The notes below the pieces were generated by a model. The model ran no database searches. It was given only the letters and a program-made list of their open reading frames with translations, and was not told the origin of the DNA. This document shows positions 1 through 9,897 of a stretch of 64,000 nt of DNA, in pieces. This DNA is from Hippasteria phrygiana. Its lineage: Eukaryota; Echinodermata; Asteroidea; Valvatida; Goniasteridae. The stretch lies in contig JAZGUH010000001.1 in NCBI GenBank assembly GCA_037893225.1, positions 620,001 to 684,000 of the forward strand. The letters run 5' to 3'. Each line of letters starts with the position of its first letter. Position 1 is the stretch's first letter. Both the position numbers and the translations under genes were made by a program.

Positions 1-86
1 AAGGCGTAGGCCCCTACAAGTAAAAATTGCCAACGAGCAGGGGGGTGGTTTCGACCCCCAAACCCCCCCCCCCCCTGGATCCGCGC
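1..86. repeat. End of a G/C-tract interspersed repeat
   Basis: The window opens inside a repeat. A run of Gs followed by a C-rich run ends in a GGATCCGCGCC-like terminus. The same layout (homopolymer G and C tracts next to a GGATC-CGCC type end) recurs at 690-880 and 42311-42607, so this is read as the right end of a related short element. No coding capacity. Confidence 0.4.
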
Positions 87-689
87 CTGATTTGAATGAA
101 TAAAACTGAAGCAAAAGCTAATACCGTACTTAAAAGCGTCTGCTGAATTCTAAAAGTATTATGAACTTTTTATACTGGTCTAGCATATATTTGATTAAAT
201 AGCATTTACCCAATCAATAAGAGGAAGAAACGACTACAAATCACAAGCCTTTTCTGGTCATTTTCAAGATTGCTTGAATTGGAATACGGAAAGACAACTG
301 ATGATTATGGCTAATGTTGAGAGTACATGTACTTCTTGGGGGAGGGGATAAATGTCTCCTATTTGCAGCCTGTGTAGGAACGTGTAATGCAAGCAGTAGC
401 GTATCCATCTTTTTGTGCCAGGTAGGGCAAATAATGTCTGAACCGTCTTAAAACCGTCTTACAAACATTATTTCTTTTAGTTTTTTGACGCCTCAAATGC
501 CGCCGGGGGGGGGGGGGGTGAGTTTCTCCCCTTTCCCTTTCGCTGGATATGCCACTGCCGACCCTACGGATTTGAGAAGGAAAATGTTGAGTTGATGGCA
601 AATTATTTCTCGAACAGTTTAGGGGAGACACTTGGCGGGGCACTGACAGCAAGCCACAACGGGGTGCTTCACTCCACGTACTACAATCA

Positions 690-880
690 GGGGCGGATCT
701 AGGGGGGGGGGTGTGGGGGTTGCAATCCCCCCCCCCCCCTTGGGCTGCTATAAAAGTTGTGATAAGCAATGCTAAACCACATCCTTGTTACCAGTGGGTA
801 CACCGCTGGTCCATACACTGTACATTGTACCGGTATAGGCGGGTACAACCCCTCCCTAAATGAAAGGCTAGATCCGCCCC
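690..880. repeat. Short TIR element (MITE) with G and C homopolymer runs
   Basis: The termini are inverted copies of GGGGCGGATCTA. The interior begins with a run of about ten Gs and has a run of Cs about 30 bp later. The stretch 1-689 holds another poly-G run near 505-518 but no supportable gene. Confidence 0.6.
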
Positions 881-1407
881 CGACAAACACGAAATCGTCA
901 CGCTCTCATAAGGATTTATCATAATTAATTTTTAAACCATCCAGTGCAAGCATCAAGGATGAATCTTTTCACCGAATTAGCCGAACTCGGAGATTTTATT
1001 TGCAGAAACGTAATGTTGTGTTTCAGAAGACTTCATAGCGCCTTTAATCCCACCCCCCAGATCAGTGATTTTTCCCGAAAGCCAGACTCATCACTGAATC
1101 ATTTATGAAGGAATAATTAAATCCGAGATCTTTTCCCTTGTAGAAACCTTTTGCACAACCATACATGAGTCGTTTTATACTTGTAAAAGGTTGAGCAAAA
1201 TGTTTTCCGATACTTCTTTTTATGGGTTTGTTTCCTGTTTTGGTCCTTGATTAGTACATCATTATTTTTTCACGCTGCTATATTTCTTGAACTCTTTTTT
1301 TTCTTATCAGTACAATGGCAATTTTTTCCTGTACTGTAATGCGTTTCATGTACTATATTTCCAAATTTATATTTCACTGAACACGAAGTACTCACGTCTG
1401 ATGCGCT
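881..1407. other. Stretch with nothing recognised
   Basis: AT-rich sequence with no ORF resembling a known family and no splice-bounded coding segment that I can support. It separates two TIR elements. Confidence 0.4.
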
Positions 1408-2715
1408 GGGCCTGTCACACACTACCGATGTACCTCGCCGAAACTAAACCGGAGCACACAATTAACAACGGCGAGAAAATCGGCGGAGCTCCGGCGAGAA
1501 AACACTTGAAAAATCAAAATTGGCCGTAGCAATACCGATGTAGTACCGGCGTTCCCGTTGTGATACCGTTGTTCTACCGTTGTCCTACCGATATAAGAGC
1601 CGATGTGCTACCGAATACCACTTTTCTGTCACAATAGTGTTACCGATGCGCCGCCGTTGTTCTACCGATGTGCCACCGTTGACCGGAGCTATAGCGGAGT
1701 GATACGGCGGCGCATCGGTACTACTTCGGTGGTAATTGGTAGTACTACGGTATCACATCGGTACCAGTACGGTACACATTGAGGCCACCGGAGAGCCGCC
1801 GATCCATTACGGGCCGCTACCGGTGCTCTACCGACATTAACGAGGCCATACCGGAGTACTGCCGTAATCGTCGTGTGCCCGGCAGAAGGGCGTAAGGACG
1901 AACAATGGGTCAAAAGGTCAAATGGGGGTATTGGGGGTAATCGATAGAGTATTCAAATATCTTTATTTTGATACACATTTCGTCTCAAGGGGTTACGTCA
2001 TTCTGACGTAATTAACAGAATGAAAAGGGCGTAAGGGTTTTTGCATTCTTTGTTCCCGGCAAAAGGGCATTAGCGTGTAATACCAATGTAACAAAACATG
2101 ATAAAAGTTCGTTCACCTCTCCACTTTAACGGGGCGTAAGCGCGCTTGGAGCAAAGTTTGTTCCCGGCAAAAGGGCGTAAGCATTTCACATGTTGCTTAC
2201 GCGCACGTTAAAGGCAGAAGAACTTCCCGGCAAAAGGGCGTTAGCATCAATATGCAAATAACTGTAAAATTAAGTAATAATTTTGTTAAAAAAAGCACAG
2301 CATTATTGGAAATATTAATAAATTTGCATCTGACAGAAATGAACCTTATGCGATTCTTAATTTAGAAATGGCAACACAAAAACTTTAAAGTTGATTTTCT
2401 CGGATTGTGTAATTACGCGTCAAAGCGCGCTTACGCCCTTCTGCCAGGCACACGACGCGTTGTACTGCCGTTGTAGTCCCGTTGCTCGCTCCGGCAGCGC
2501 AACGTTAGAAATGTTTGAGCATGTTCAAAAATTTCTATCGTCGCCTGCCGTTGCTACATTTTTCGCCGTTGTTCTGACGATGTCCTGACGATGTACTACC
2601 GTTCTTAGCGATGTGATACCGTTGCGCTGCCGTACTAGTACCGATCCCCGAAAATCGCAAAATGTTTGCTTCGGTATAGCTCCGGCGAGCCAAATCGGCT
2701 AGGTGTGACAGGCCC
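1408..2715. mobile_element. Non-autonomous TIR element with ACCGATGT-type internal iterations
   Basis: The ends are inverted copies of GGGCCTGTCACAC (left at 1408, right ending at 2715). Inside both ends the sequence is a dense, imperfect iteration of about 8-13 bp units built on ACCGATG/ACCGTTG (1529-1870 and, inverted, 2560-2700). The central part repeats a CCGGCAAAAGGGCGTAAG-like motif at least four times. No transposase-like ORF is present, so it would depend on an autonomous relative. The superfamily cannot be assigned from the ends alone. Confidence 0.6.
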
Positions 2716-3185
2716 TTATCATCTGCCACACATCACACGTGCAACATAATACCGGTGGTGAGTGGTGCTGGTGGCAGTGTTGCTCTATCGTTTATAGTGT
2801 TGTGGGCGGTGGTGTCCCTGTTAAGTGTGGGGGTTTGGGTGGTGTTTCTAATTCGCTACCTTGTGCTGTGGGTTTGTTTCTGCATTCAATTAGGACCTTT
2901 AACAATAGGGAGGACAATAGGGTCTCCGGTTGAGAAAGGCCCATGGTTTGAAAATCGTGTACAAATCCAATGAGGGTCCTTGCTAAAAAAATTGAAGTAT
3001 GAACAATAGGAAGTCCCCGATTGAAGGTGTTTACACACTAATGTGTGTGGGTGAGTGGTATGGGGGTTGAGATTCTGGCCGCTAGTATGGCCTTGGCGAC
3101 TGAGAATCGAAGTTTGTAATTGTCTTCCCACAAATGGATCCCCCCCCCCAGTTTTCTGCTGATGAGGTCCCAGTCTAGGTCTTAC
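2716..3185. repeat. Interspersed repeat fragment (related to 35085-35240)
   Basis: The part from about 2893 to 3045 contains phrases such as ACCTTTAACAATAG and GAAAATCGTGTACAAA that recur near 35098-35220, in the same G/T-rich context next to (GT)n. It is a degenerate repeat immediately 3' of the MetE-like exon. No coding evidence. Confidence 0.5.
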
Positions 3186-3305
3186 CATAAATACCAGACG
3201 TAGCTCTCTCTCTGTTCAGTTCCCCATCCGTGACAACGTCGATCCCAAGCTCAGCCTGCTCCGCAAGCACCTCCTTCATCGCTCTCTCGTGCAAATTACT
3301 AAACT
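3186..3305 (-). CDS. Single exon of a MetE-like (cobalamin-independent methionine synthase family) protein
   Basis: On the minus strand a 120-nt segment lies between a candidate acceptor (TGATGATGATGCAG before 3305) and a consensus donor (TATG|GTAAGA at 3186/3185). It reads FSNLHERAMKEVLAEQ, then AELGIDVVTDGELNRERATS, then GIYG. The phrase GIDVVTDGEL-R is characteristic of the UROD/MetE-like superfamily, where it lies in an early strand-helix unit of the TIM barrel. These proteins transfer methyl or related one-carbon groups using a zinc-bound thiol. Neighbouring exons were not found: the minus-strand sequence below 3186 is repeats, and upstream of 3305 lies unassigned DNA and then the BEL insertion. 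It may be an isolated exon of a large gene or a relic. The acceptor lacks a good pyrimidine tract. Family assignment rests on one motif. Confidence 0.5.
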
Positions 3306-3873
3306 CTGCATCATCATCAAAACGATATTGTATTTGAAATTTCGTATTTTGAAATGATTTGGATTTTGATTAAAGATAGTATTGATTGAGGGCAACCCGG
3401 TGGTCCTTGGCATTATTTAACGGGGGTACAGATAAATGACAAGTCCCGCCCATCTCATCAACTAAAATGATTTTTGTCCGCGCTTCAAAAGTTTTTGTAA
3501 GAGAATGTTGGCCTATTTCAATTACTTTTTACTGACTTCAGCAGCAGAAAGCTGCATATCAGCGACTCTAGCAAATATGTCATCACATAAGCCTAATCAG
3601 AATTACAAATACCGCTGTATGCAGCGCATGTGCAGTATAGGCCGATCACTGGCCACTATATGGGATAAACACGGCTCGATAATAGTCCAGCGGCTAACCC
3701 GATAACCCGGTTTTACCGTTCACACAATGTTTCTGGATTGTTTCTAGGCCTTTGAGACCTGCTGATTAAAACAAAAACAAAACAAAACAATCGTTTTTTT
3801 AACGGGAATTTCGCGGCAGTCGTAAAAAACGGCAGTCGTGGAGGGTCCAAACTGTCATCTAACGACTCAAAAA
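3306..3873. other. Stretch with nothing recognised
   Basis: Mixed sequence between the MetE-like exon and the left end of a nested inverted-repeat element. If the MetE-like gene is real this would be its intron or upstream region on the minus strand. No second exon could be identified. Confidence 0.35.
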
Positions 3874-4188
3874 CACTGTCATTTTACGTTACTGTCCCTT
3901 TAAGATAATCTTTGTATTCCCATAAAAAGACGGGGTATAAAAATAAGTTACTGGAAGCCATAGACTGCCAGTGAGAAACTGCAAATGTATACAGAAATGA
4001 ATGAAGTAAATGGAAGTAACTTATTATACCACGTGTCAAGAAAAACATGTCCTATATACTGTTGATCCTGAATAACTGTGTTGTTTACCAATGGAATTAA
4101 ACCAAAATTTCAGATCATGTAAACAAGGCATGACAAATTTTTGGAGCGAATTTCATCAGCTTTGTTCAAGAGGGTGAGATTTAAACGC
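3874..4188. repeat. Left arm of an inverted-repeat element interrupted by the BEL insertion
   Basis: It starts with a CACTGT terminus. It continues with sequence (GTTTACCAATGGAATTAAAC, CAAGGCATGACAAATTT, AGGGTGAGATTTAAA) that reappears inverted at 10840-10960. The last five bases (AACGC, 4184-4188) are the target-site duplication of the retrotransposon. The continuation of this arm is at 10532-10612. Confidence 0.75.
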
Positions 4189-4816
4189 TGAAAACACGGT
4201 GTAATGGTACACGGGGAAAATGGTAGTTGAGGTTCACAATGGACTGTATTTAATTATAACTGGATGTTATTGGTATGGCGTGGTTGCCGTGATTAGCTGG
4301 TTGCCGTAATTATGGTGTTAGCCGTGATAGCCGTGGTAGCCGTGGTTATTCACAAAGGACGCATGGCTTGGGGTAATTGAAGGATAAGATTGGAGAAATA
4401 CAGGAATAATTCTGGAGACAATAATATGGACTGATCGGCAAAGGAGAGAGTGTGAGAATGACACAAAGGGGCATGGCTTAAATGGTCCCTAAGTCTAGCA
4501 CTAAATGCATAATACACATAAACAAGTGGGCACCAGTTACACTGGCAGTGCAAAGTAGGAATAAAGAAACACTGTTCCCTAAAACCAGACATTACTTCAT
4601 CCACATTCTTATCCTGGGCCAAACCTAACTATAATATTGAGACTTCAGCCCAGAGACTGGTTTATACTTAGAAACAGTAGCCCATTCATAAGCACAGAGT
4701 CTTGGGATTGAGCAGGGACTTGTAGTAGGAGCAACAAAGGTCGAAGGGTCAATCTCCTATATTACACGGGGTGCTGTTTAATAACAAGAGAGCTAAATGG
4801 CAAAGACTTTTTGACA
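4189..4816 (-). repeat. 3' LTR of the BEL/Pao element
   Basis: 628 bp, with ends TG...CA. It matches 9898-10526 throughout except for about four single-base differences, including a 1-bp indel near 4701/10410. The upstream edge abuts the AACGC duplication. Confidence 0.93.
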
Positions 4817-4891
4817 GCCGCCCCCAAATTTAGGCTCTAAATTTGAAGAACTTGGAAAAGTCTTTGGGTAAAGTTCAGATCTATAGGATTT

Positions 4892-6815
4892 CTACTGTTC
4901 TGGGTTCTGGTCCTTGTCGTCACTGTCACACTCAGGGAGACGTACTAGGCGAGCAACAGGTCTGGTGTAGTCTCGGTCCTTCACCCGCACCTTAGCAGCA
5001 CGAATGCGACTGTCAGCTCCTGGATAAGTCTCGACGACTCTGCCTACGGGCCACTTGGCCCTCGGCTGCTGTGGATCTGCAATCATGACTACATCACCGC
5101 AGACTAAGTTGCGACACTCTTTCTGCCACTTCTGACGGAGTTGGAGGCCGGGCAGGTAGTATTTGAGGAAGTGCCCCCAGAAGTGATCAGCCAAGATTTG
5201 ACTGTGACGCCATCTTCGCCGTCCCAGCAGCTCATCTGCAGGGTAGACTACTTGAGGCAGTGATGGATCATGGCGTCCCATCAGCAGAACATTGGGGGTC
5301 ACCGGGTCAACGTCAGCGATATCTGATGAGACGTATCCCAGTGGCTTGGAGTTGAGGATACCCTCTATTTCCACAAGAAGGGTTCGGAGGACAGCTTCTG
5401 TCACGGATTGATCTCCAAGTGCGACCTTGAGTCCTGCCTTGACACTCTTGATCTCTCGTTCCCAGGTGCCACCGAAATGAGGTGCATTTGGCGGGTTGAA
5501 CTTGAACCTCACCTTCTGGTCCGCTAACTGTTGAGTAAGGGTAGGCGTCATGGCAGTGAATGCTTCCTGTAGCTCTGCTTCGGCTCCCTTAAAGTTGGTG
5601 CCACAGTCGGAGAGGAGCTCAAAGGGTTTCCCTCTGCGGGATGTAAAGCGTCGGAAGGCCATGAGGAAGGCATCAGTATCCATTCCTTCCAGCAGGTCGA
5701 GGTGAACTGCACGTGTGGTCATGCATTTGAAGATTACGCCCCACCTTTTCTCAGTACGGCGACCGATCTTAACTGTCATCGGGCCGAAGCAGTCCACTCC
5801 TGTTGAGTAGAAGGCTGGCTTGAGCAGTCGGAGACGAGCAGGAGGCAAGTCACTCATCTTTGGTATCTCTGGCTTGGCACGCCACTTACGGCACTCAAGG
5901 CATAGACGCTGATGACGACGTATTGCCTCTCGGCCACGGAGAATCCAAAATGTTCGTCTCATCTCTGCCAGGATGCGTTCTGCACCATAGTGGAGGAGCC
6001 TTTCATCATAGTCACGAATCAGCAGCTTGGTAATATGGTGCTTGGGGTCAAGCACTATTGGATGCTTGACGTCATCTGAGAGGGAATCTGCTTGACGCAA
6101 TCGTCCTCCAACTCTGATGAGACCGGTGGTTTCGTCAAAAGTAGGATCCAACTGGAGCAGTCTACTCCCAGACGGTAGTTTCTGTTTGGCATGCAGGGCT
6201 GCCAGCTCTTCTGCGAAGCAGTCCTGTTGGACTTGTCGGAACAGCAGATTCTCAGTGTTTTCCCGCTGCTGGGCTGTCATCGCTGACGAATCACTATTTG
6301 CGGCCGCCCCATCAACAGACTGTTTTGATGCAGTGAGGAGAGCGGCCAAGCTGTCATACTCTTGGAACGAGGGTAGTTTGGTTGCTTGATCGGTTATGGT
6401 GTTCCCACAGAAGGTCGATTTCTTCAGCTCTGATGGGTCATCCATTAGATCAGTGGTAGGATCTTCAGGCCACTGGGTAGGTGGTTGAAGGAGAAATTCA
6501 GGGCCTGTCCTCCACCGGGATTCTGCACGAAGCTCCTTCAAGGATTTACCTCGCGTGATATCATCAGCGGGGTTGTGCTTGGTATTAACGTATTTCCAGC
6601 TCTGCACTTCTGTGAGGGTCTGGATAGGCCCTGGTAGTAGGTGGTTGTTGAGTACTTTGCCTTCATACTCGTACGAACAGTTGAAGACCAGACGGTGCTT
6701 CCCGTTGTGTTCAACAACATGGTGGGGGAAGTACCAGGACTCGTCTGTCTTCTGGGCCTCTTCATCACTGATGATCTTTACACAGCCAGTGTCAACCAGA
6801 TGAGCTCGTTATGGA
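4892..6815 (-). pseudogene. BEL/Pao pol: RT N-terminal remnant fused to integrase
   Basis: One open frame runs from about 6815 to the stop at 4892. Its first part carries an RT-entry motif (DESWYFPHHV, LVFNCSYEYEG, HLLPGP). Then, at about 6625, it jumps directly to the end of the RNase H/tether region (WKYVNTKHNPADD) and into integrase. Integrase shows a zinc-binding region with a CLEC pair, a DDE-type core (VDCFGP; LLSDCGTNF; PHFGGTWEREI) and a C-terminal region rich in basic and aromatic residues. The catalytic core of RT (the YxDD-type box) and most of RNase H are absent, so a deletion of several hundred codons is inferred. This frame is shifted relative to the upstream protease frame, with the shift near 6800-6815. 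Integrase itself has no internal stop. Confidence 0.85.
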
Positions 6816-7755
6816 TTTCAGCTAAATCATGATGCCTTTGGAGTCGTCTTTCAGTGCGCTTCAGGTTTGGCACGACGGCCTCTTTGTTTGCTTGGAAGTG
6901 GGTTGCATCTTGTGCCCGCAGTAATGGAGTAGCGTAGTGCTGGACTCCATCAACATCAACTCGGACGGTTTTAGCTTCAAGGATCTCGATGGCTTGTTTG
7001 TCTTGCTTGGATCGAGTCAATTGCTTCCCTGAGTAGGGTAGGATGTCTGCCTGCCAAAGCCTCTCGACATTTTGCAGCAGGTCTTGGGTTGGAGGTAGGA
7101 GTGTTGTAAACAGACACTGTTGTTTATCTGCTTGATGCCTGAGCATGTTTGCCGGGCCCTGTAGTGCCCAGCCAAGTTTGGTGCAAACCGCTACTGGGGC
7201 TCCCCCTGGACCAAATCGAATGGGTTGTTTTGGGAGAAGGAGATCAGCATGGTCGGAACCGATCAGGATCAATGGACGGGCCTTGTCGATGGGAGGTACA
7301 GGAACTCCACGTAGGTGTGGCCAGCGTTTCTTCAGAGCTTCAATAGGGAAGGAGTACTCGGAGAGGCATAGGTTGCTCGCTGTAAACGCTCCATTGATTG
7401 GGTATCTGGTGCCAGGGCTGTCCTTTGGTGACACGTGTAGGTCGACGGACCGACCGCTACACCGGAATGGCTCATGGCGGACGGTGGCAAGGAGAATACT
7501 GTCTTCTTCTCCAGAGAGCTTGAGTGATTGGACAGCAGGCATTAGAATCATGGTTCTCATGGAACCATCGTCAAGGATGGCATGGGTATCGATGCTTCCA
7601 CCTGGGCCATGAAGGAGAACCTTGACCACTTTCAGCATTACGTTGTGTGGTCGGGAAGGTTGATCTAGGAACATGGCTTGCAAGGTCACTACGGTCGCGT
7701 AGACCTTGCTCGCTCCACTCTGGATGGCCTCGTGGAGAATGGTTAGGTGAAGTTC
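6778..7755 (-). CDS. BEL/Pao pol: aspartic protease region
   Basis: Open from just after the TAG at the Gag end down to a stop at 6778. The retroviral-type aspartic protease active site appears as ILDDGSMR, at about codon 37 of the stretch that starts at 7689; D-x-G-S is the catalytic loop, and DDGS is common in BEL/Pao elements. Downstream motifs such as LILIGSDHADLLL and TKLGWALQGP are typical of the protease-to-RT connector. It is in the same reading frame as Gag, separated by one TAG codon, and ends where the frame shifts into the RT remnant. It would act inside virus-like particles to cleave the polyprotein. Confidence 0.85.
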   Translation of the reverse strand, partial: ELHLTILHEAIQSGASKVYATVVTLQAMFLDQPSRPHNVMLKVVKVLLHGPGGSIDTHAILDDGSMRTMILMPAVQSLKLSGEEDSILLATVRHEPFRCSGRSVDLHVSPKDSPGTRYPINGAFTASNLCLSEYSFPIEALKKRWPHLRGVPVPPIDKARPLILIGSDHADLLLPKQPIRFGPGGAPVAVCTKLGWALQGPANMLRHQADKQQCLFTTLLPPTQDLLQNVERLWQADILPYSGKQLTRSKQDKQAIEILEAKTVRVDVDGVQHYATPLLRAQDATHFQANKEAVVPNLKRTERRLQRHHDLAEIHNELIWLTLAV

Positions 7756-9864
7756 CTAGCATGTGTGGCAGGGTTTCCTGAGGGTACAATCCTCTGGCTT
7801 GTGAGCTCGTCCGCATTTCCAGCACCTTGTCTTCTCCTTGATCCACTCGATGATCTGCTCCACGGTAAGCTTCTTGAACTCGGAACAGCCATTCAGAAAG
7901 TGATCGGTGTTGTTGCAGTGGGGACAGTAAGCCTTTGGTTTGTCCTTATTCATCCGACCAGGATAGAATGGAGACTTGCTCGATTTCTGCCTTGTGTCAT
8001 TTGCCATGAACACACTTGTCGGGGTCTGATTCCTTTTCTGTTGGAACTTCCCCTTGTCGCTTAGGGAGTGGTCACCTCTGTATATGATTGCAGCTTGGCC
8101 TGCAATCCGCTTCGCCCGGGACTTGGTGTGCAACCATTTGGCGAGGTCAGACAGGGTGTATGTCTTGTCGGAGTCTGCTTGAAGAATGTTCTTGTGGATG
8201 CAGTGCTCAACAAAGCTGTCTCGGTAGTTGGGGGGCAGCTTGCTAATGAGTCGATCAACGTGGGAACCGCACCTTAACTCATAGCCGTTGTCTCCCTCTA
8301 GAGATTTGAGCATTCCGACTAATGAGTGCACTGACAGGGCGAAGTTGTCAAAGGCCTCACTATCACCATACTTCACGGGGGGCATACTCATGATGGAGCC
8401 AATCTCGCTTTGGACGAGTTGCCTTGGTTGGCCATACTTCTCCTTCAGGGCATTCATCGCAGACGTATATGGGTTTGGGTCGTGCATGAATGATTCGGCC
8501 AACTTCAGGATGTTTCCCTTCAGTTTCCCCAGCAAGACCTGGAACTTGTATGGCTCGGTGAGATGCAGGTGGACGTTGACTAAGTTGTCCAGTGCCATCT
8601 TAAGTAGGGCGAAATCCTTCTCCCTTCCACTGCTGAAGGTGGGGAGAGTAGGCCTTGGTATGCCATATGACGAGGCGATTAGCAGCTCTGTAGCATTTGG
8701 CATTGGTGGGGCTGCTGGTGCAGGTCCACCTGGATACGGTACATTTCCATACATGGGCCATGCACCAGGCATAGGAGTGTAGGAGTACGGCTGCGCAGCT
8801 GGATATGGAAACGGCGGTGCCAGTGCGGACAGCTGCGAAGGCATTGTCATGGGAACTGGCTGGGCTGAGGCAGGCTGCACAGTCGTGGGTGCGAAGGGCA
8901 CAGCTGGTCCTTCTAAGGGAGGAACTGTAGAGGTTCCAGTCACCATGGGTTTAGGTTGGTCACCCACAGTAGGAAATGGTGGTGCTGATGCCGACAGCTG
9001 TGGAGGCGTCCCCATGGGGACAGGCTGGGCTGAGGCAGGTTGCACGGTAATCGGTGAGGATATGGCTGGTCCTCCGGATGGAGTAACAGTGGAAACTATG
9101 CTCACCATGTGGTTCGGCTGGTTGCCTGGAACTGGGAATGGTGGTGCTGAAGTGGACAGTTGGGTAGGAGGTACTGTGAAAGCAGGTTGGACAGTAGCCG
9201 GAGGTAGGACAACTTGAGATCCCCCAGATGGAGTGCCTGTGGAGATGGTTACTCCGGTGGTAGGCTGGTGTTCTGGGGAAAAACTCTGGGCATCGGCCTG
9301 TGCTACGGGGTCCCCTGAGACATGGTGCTGGGATGGGGAGTCCTGGGTTTCACTGCTGACCATTGACGAGATCAGTCTCGCCTCTTCCAACTGTTGTTCC
9401 ACTTTCCGCAATCTCCGCTGTCGGGAAAGTTGGGTGTTGAGGAGTTCACGTTGGCGTAGAGCTTCTCGCTCAATTTGTTCCGCTTGTCTGCGGGCTGCGA
9501 TCGCCGCCTCCTCTGCGGCCACTCGGGCATTATATGCCTGGTCATCCAGGCAACGCATCTCCTCATCTGCCCTTTGATCCTCCTCCATTTGGCGTTTCAG
9601 TTCCCGGAGTTCGGCTTGTTTCCTCCTCCGAGTGAGTTCCGCTGATTGAGAGTCACTCAGCTTGGATCTTACCGATGCATTGCTGTGATGGGAATTTCCA
9701 CCAGACGATGCTCGGCTCTGGTGTGATACTGTTCCTACGGACTTATGGCTTTGTCCGTCATCTGATTTACTGGTGGGCGGGTGGCCACTAAGGTCATAAT
9801 CCTGTAGGTGTGTAGGTACATGCCTATCTCGGGTTGGCCGTTGGGTCTCTTCCATTTTATCCAT
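7756..9864 (-). CDS. BEL/Pao Gag-like protein with zinc knuckles
   Basis: About 700 residues, with a start taken at the ATG at 9864, because sequence upstream of it is the primer-binding site. Order of regions: basic/charged N-terminus; a coiled-coil-rich stretch of E, R, Q and A (RRKQAELRELKRQMEEDQRA); a long low-complexity P/S/T/Q linker with repeated VQPA-QPVP units; a globular capsid-like segment (ALLKMALDNLVNVHLHL onward); and C-terminal CCHC knuckles (CPHCNNTDHFLNGC; CWKCGRAHKPEDC). Knuckles bind element RNA during packaging. The frame closes with TAG right after PCHTC and the same frame continues into protease. Confidence 0.88.
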   Translation of the reverse strand: MDKMEETQRPTRDRHVPTHLQDYDLSGHPPTSKSDDGQSHKSVGTVSHQSRASSGGNSHHSNASVRSKLSDSQSAELTRRRKQAELRELKRQMEEDQRADEEMRCLDDQAYNARVAAEEAAIAARRQAEQIEREALRQRELLNTQLSRQRRLRKVEQQLEEARLISSMVSSETQDSPSQHHVSGDPVAQADAQSFSPEHQPTTGVTISTGTPSGGSQVVLPPATVQPAFTVPPTQLSTSAPPFPVPGNQPNHMVSIVSTVTPSGGPAISSPITVQPASAQPVPMGTPPQLSASAPPFPTVGDQPKPMVTGTSTVPPLEGPAVPFAPTTVQPASAQPVPMTMPSQLSALAPPFPYPAAQPYSYTPMPGAWPMYGNVPYPGGPAPAAPPMPNATELLIASSYGIPRPTLPTFSSGREKDFALLKMALDNLVNVHLHLTEPYKFQVLLGKLKGNILKLAESFMHDPNPYTSAMNALKEKYGQPRQLVQSEIGSIMSMPPVKYGDSEAFDNFALSVHSLVGMLKSLEGDNGYELRCGSHVDRLISKLPPNYRDSFVEHCIHKNILQADSDKTYTLSDLAKWLHTKSRAKRIAGQAAIIYRGDHSLSDKGKFQQKRNQTPTSVFMANDTRQKSSKSPFYPGRMNKDKPKAYCPHCNNTDHFLNGCSEFKKLTVEQIIEWIKEKTRCWKCGRAHKPEDCTLRKPCHTC

Positions 9865-9897
9865 AGGTCGCTGGTTCGAATCCGGCTCGAAGGACCA
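9859..9897 (-). promoter_or_regulatory. Extended tRNA-Tyr-like primer-binding site
   Basis: Directly abutting the 5' LTR (no gap) are 39 bases. Read on the plus strand, they match the 3' part of a tRNA-Tyr: the TAGGTCGC variable-loop side, the T-arm GGTTCGAATCC, the acceptor GGCTCGAAGGA and a terminal CCA. A primer-binding site usually covers about 18 nt. Here homology reaches past the T-arm towards the anticodon stem. tRNA identity is from memory of tRNA-Tyr 3' ends. Confidence 0.75.

Noticed and set aside
4350..4622. 90-residue ORF, also at 10059-10331
   Set aside because: It lies in the LTRs and is duplicated only because the LTRs are.
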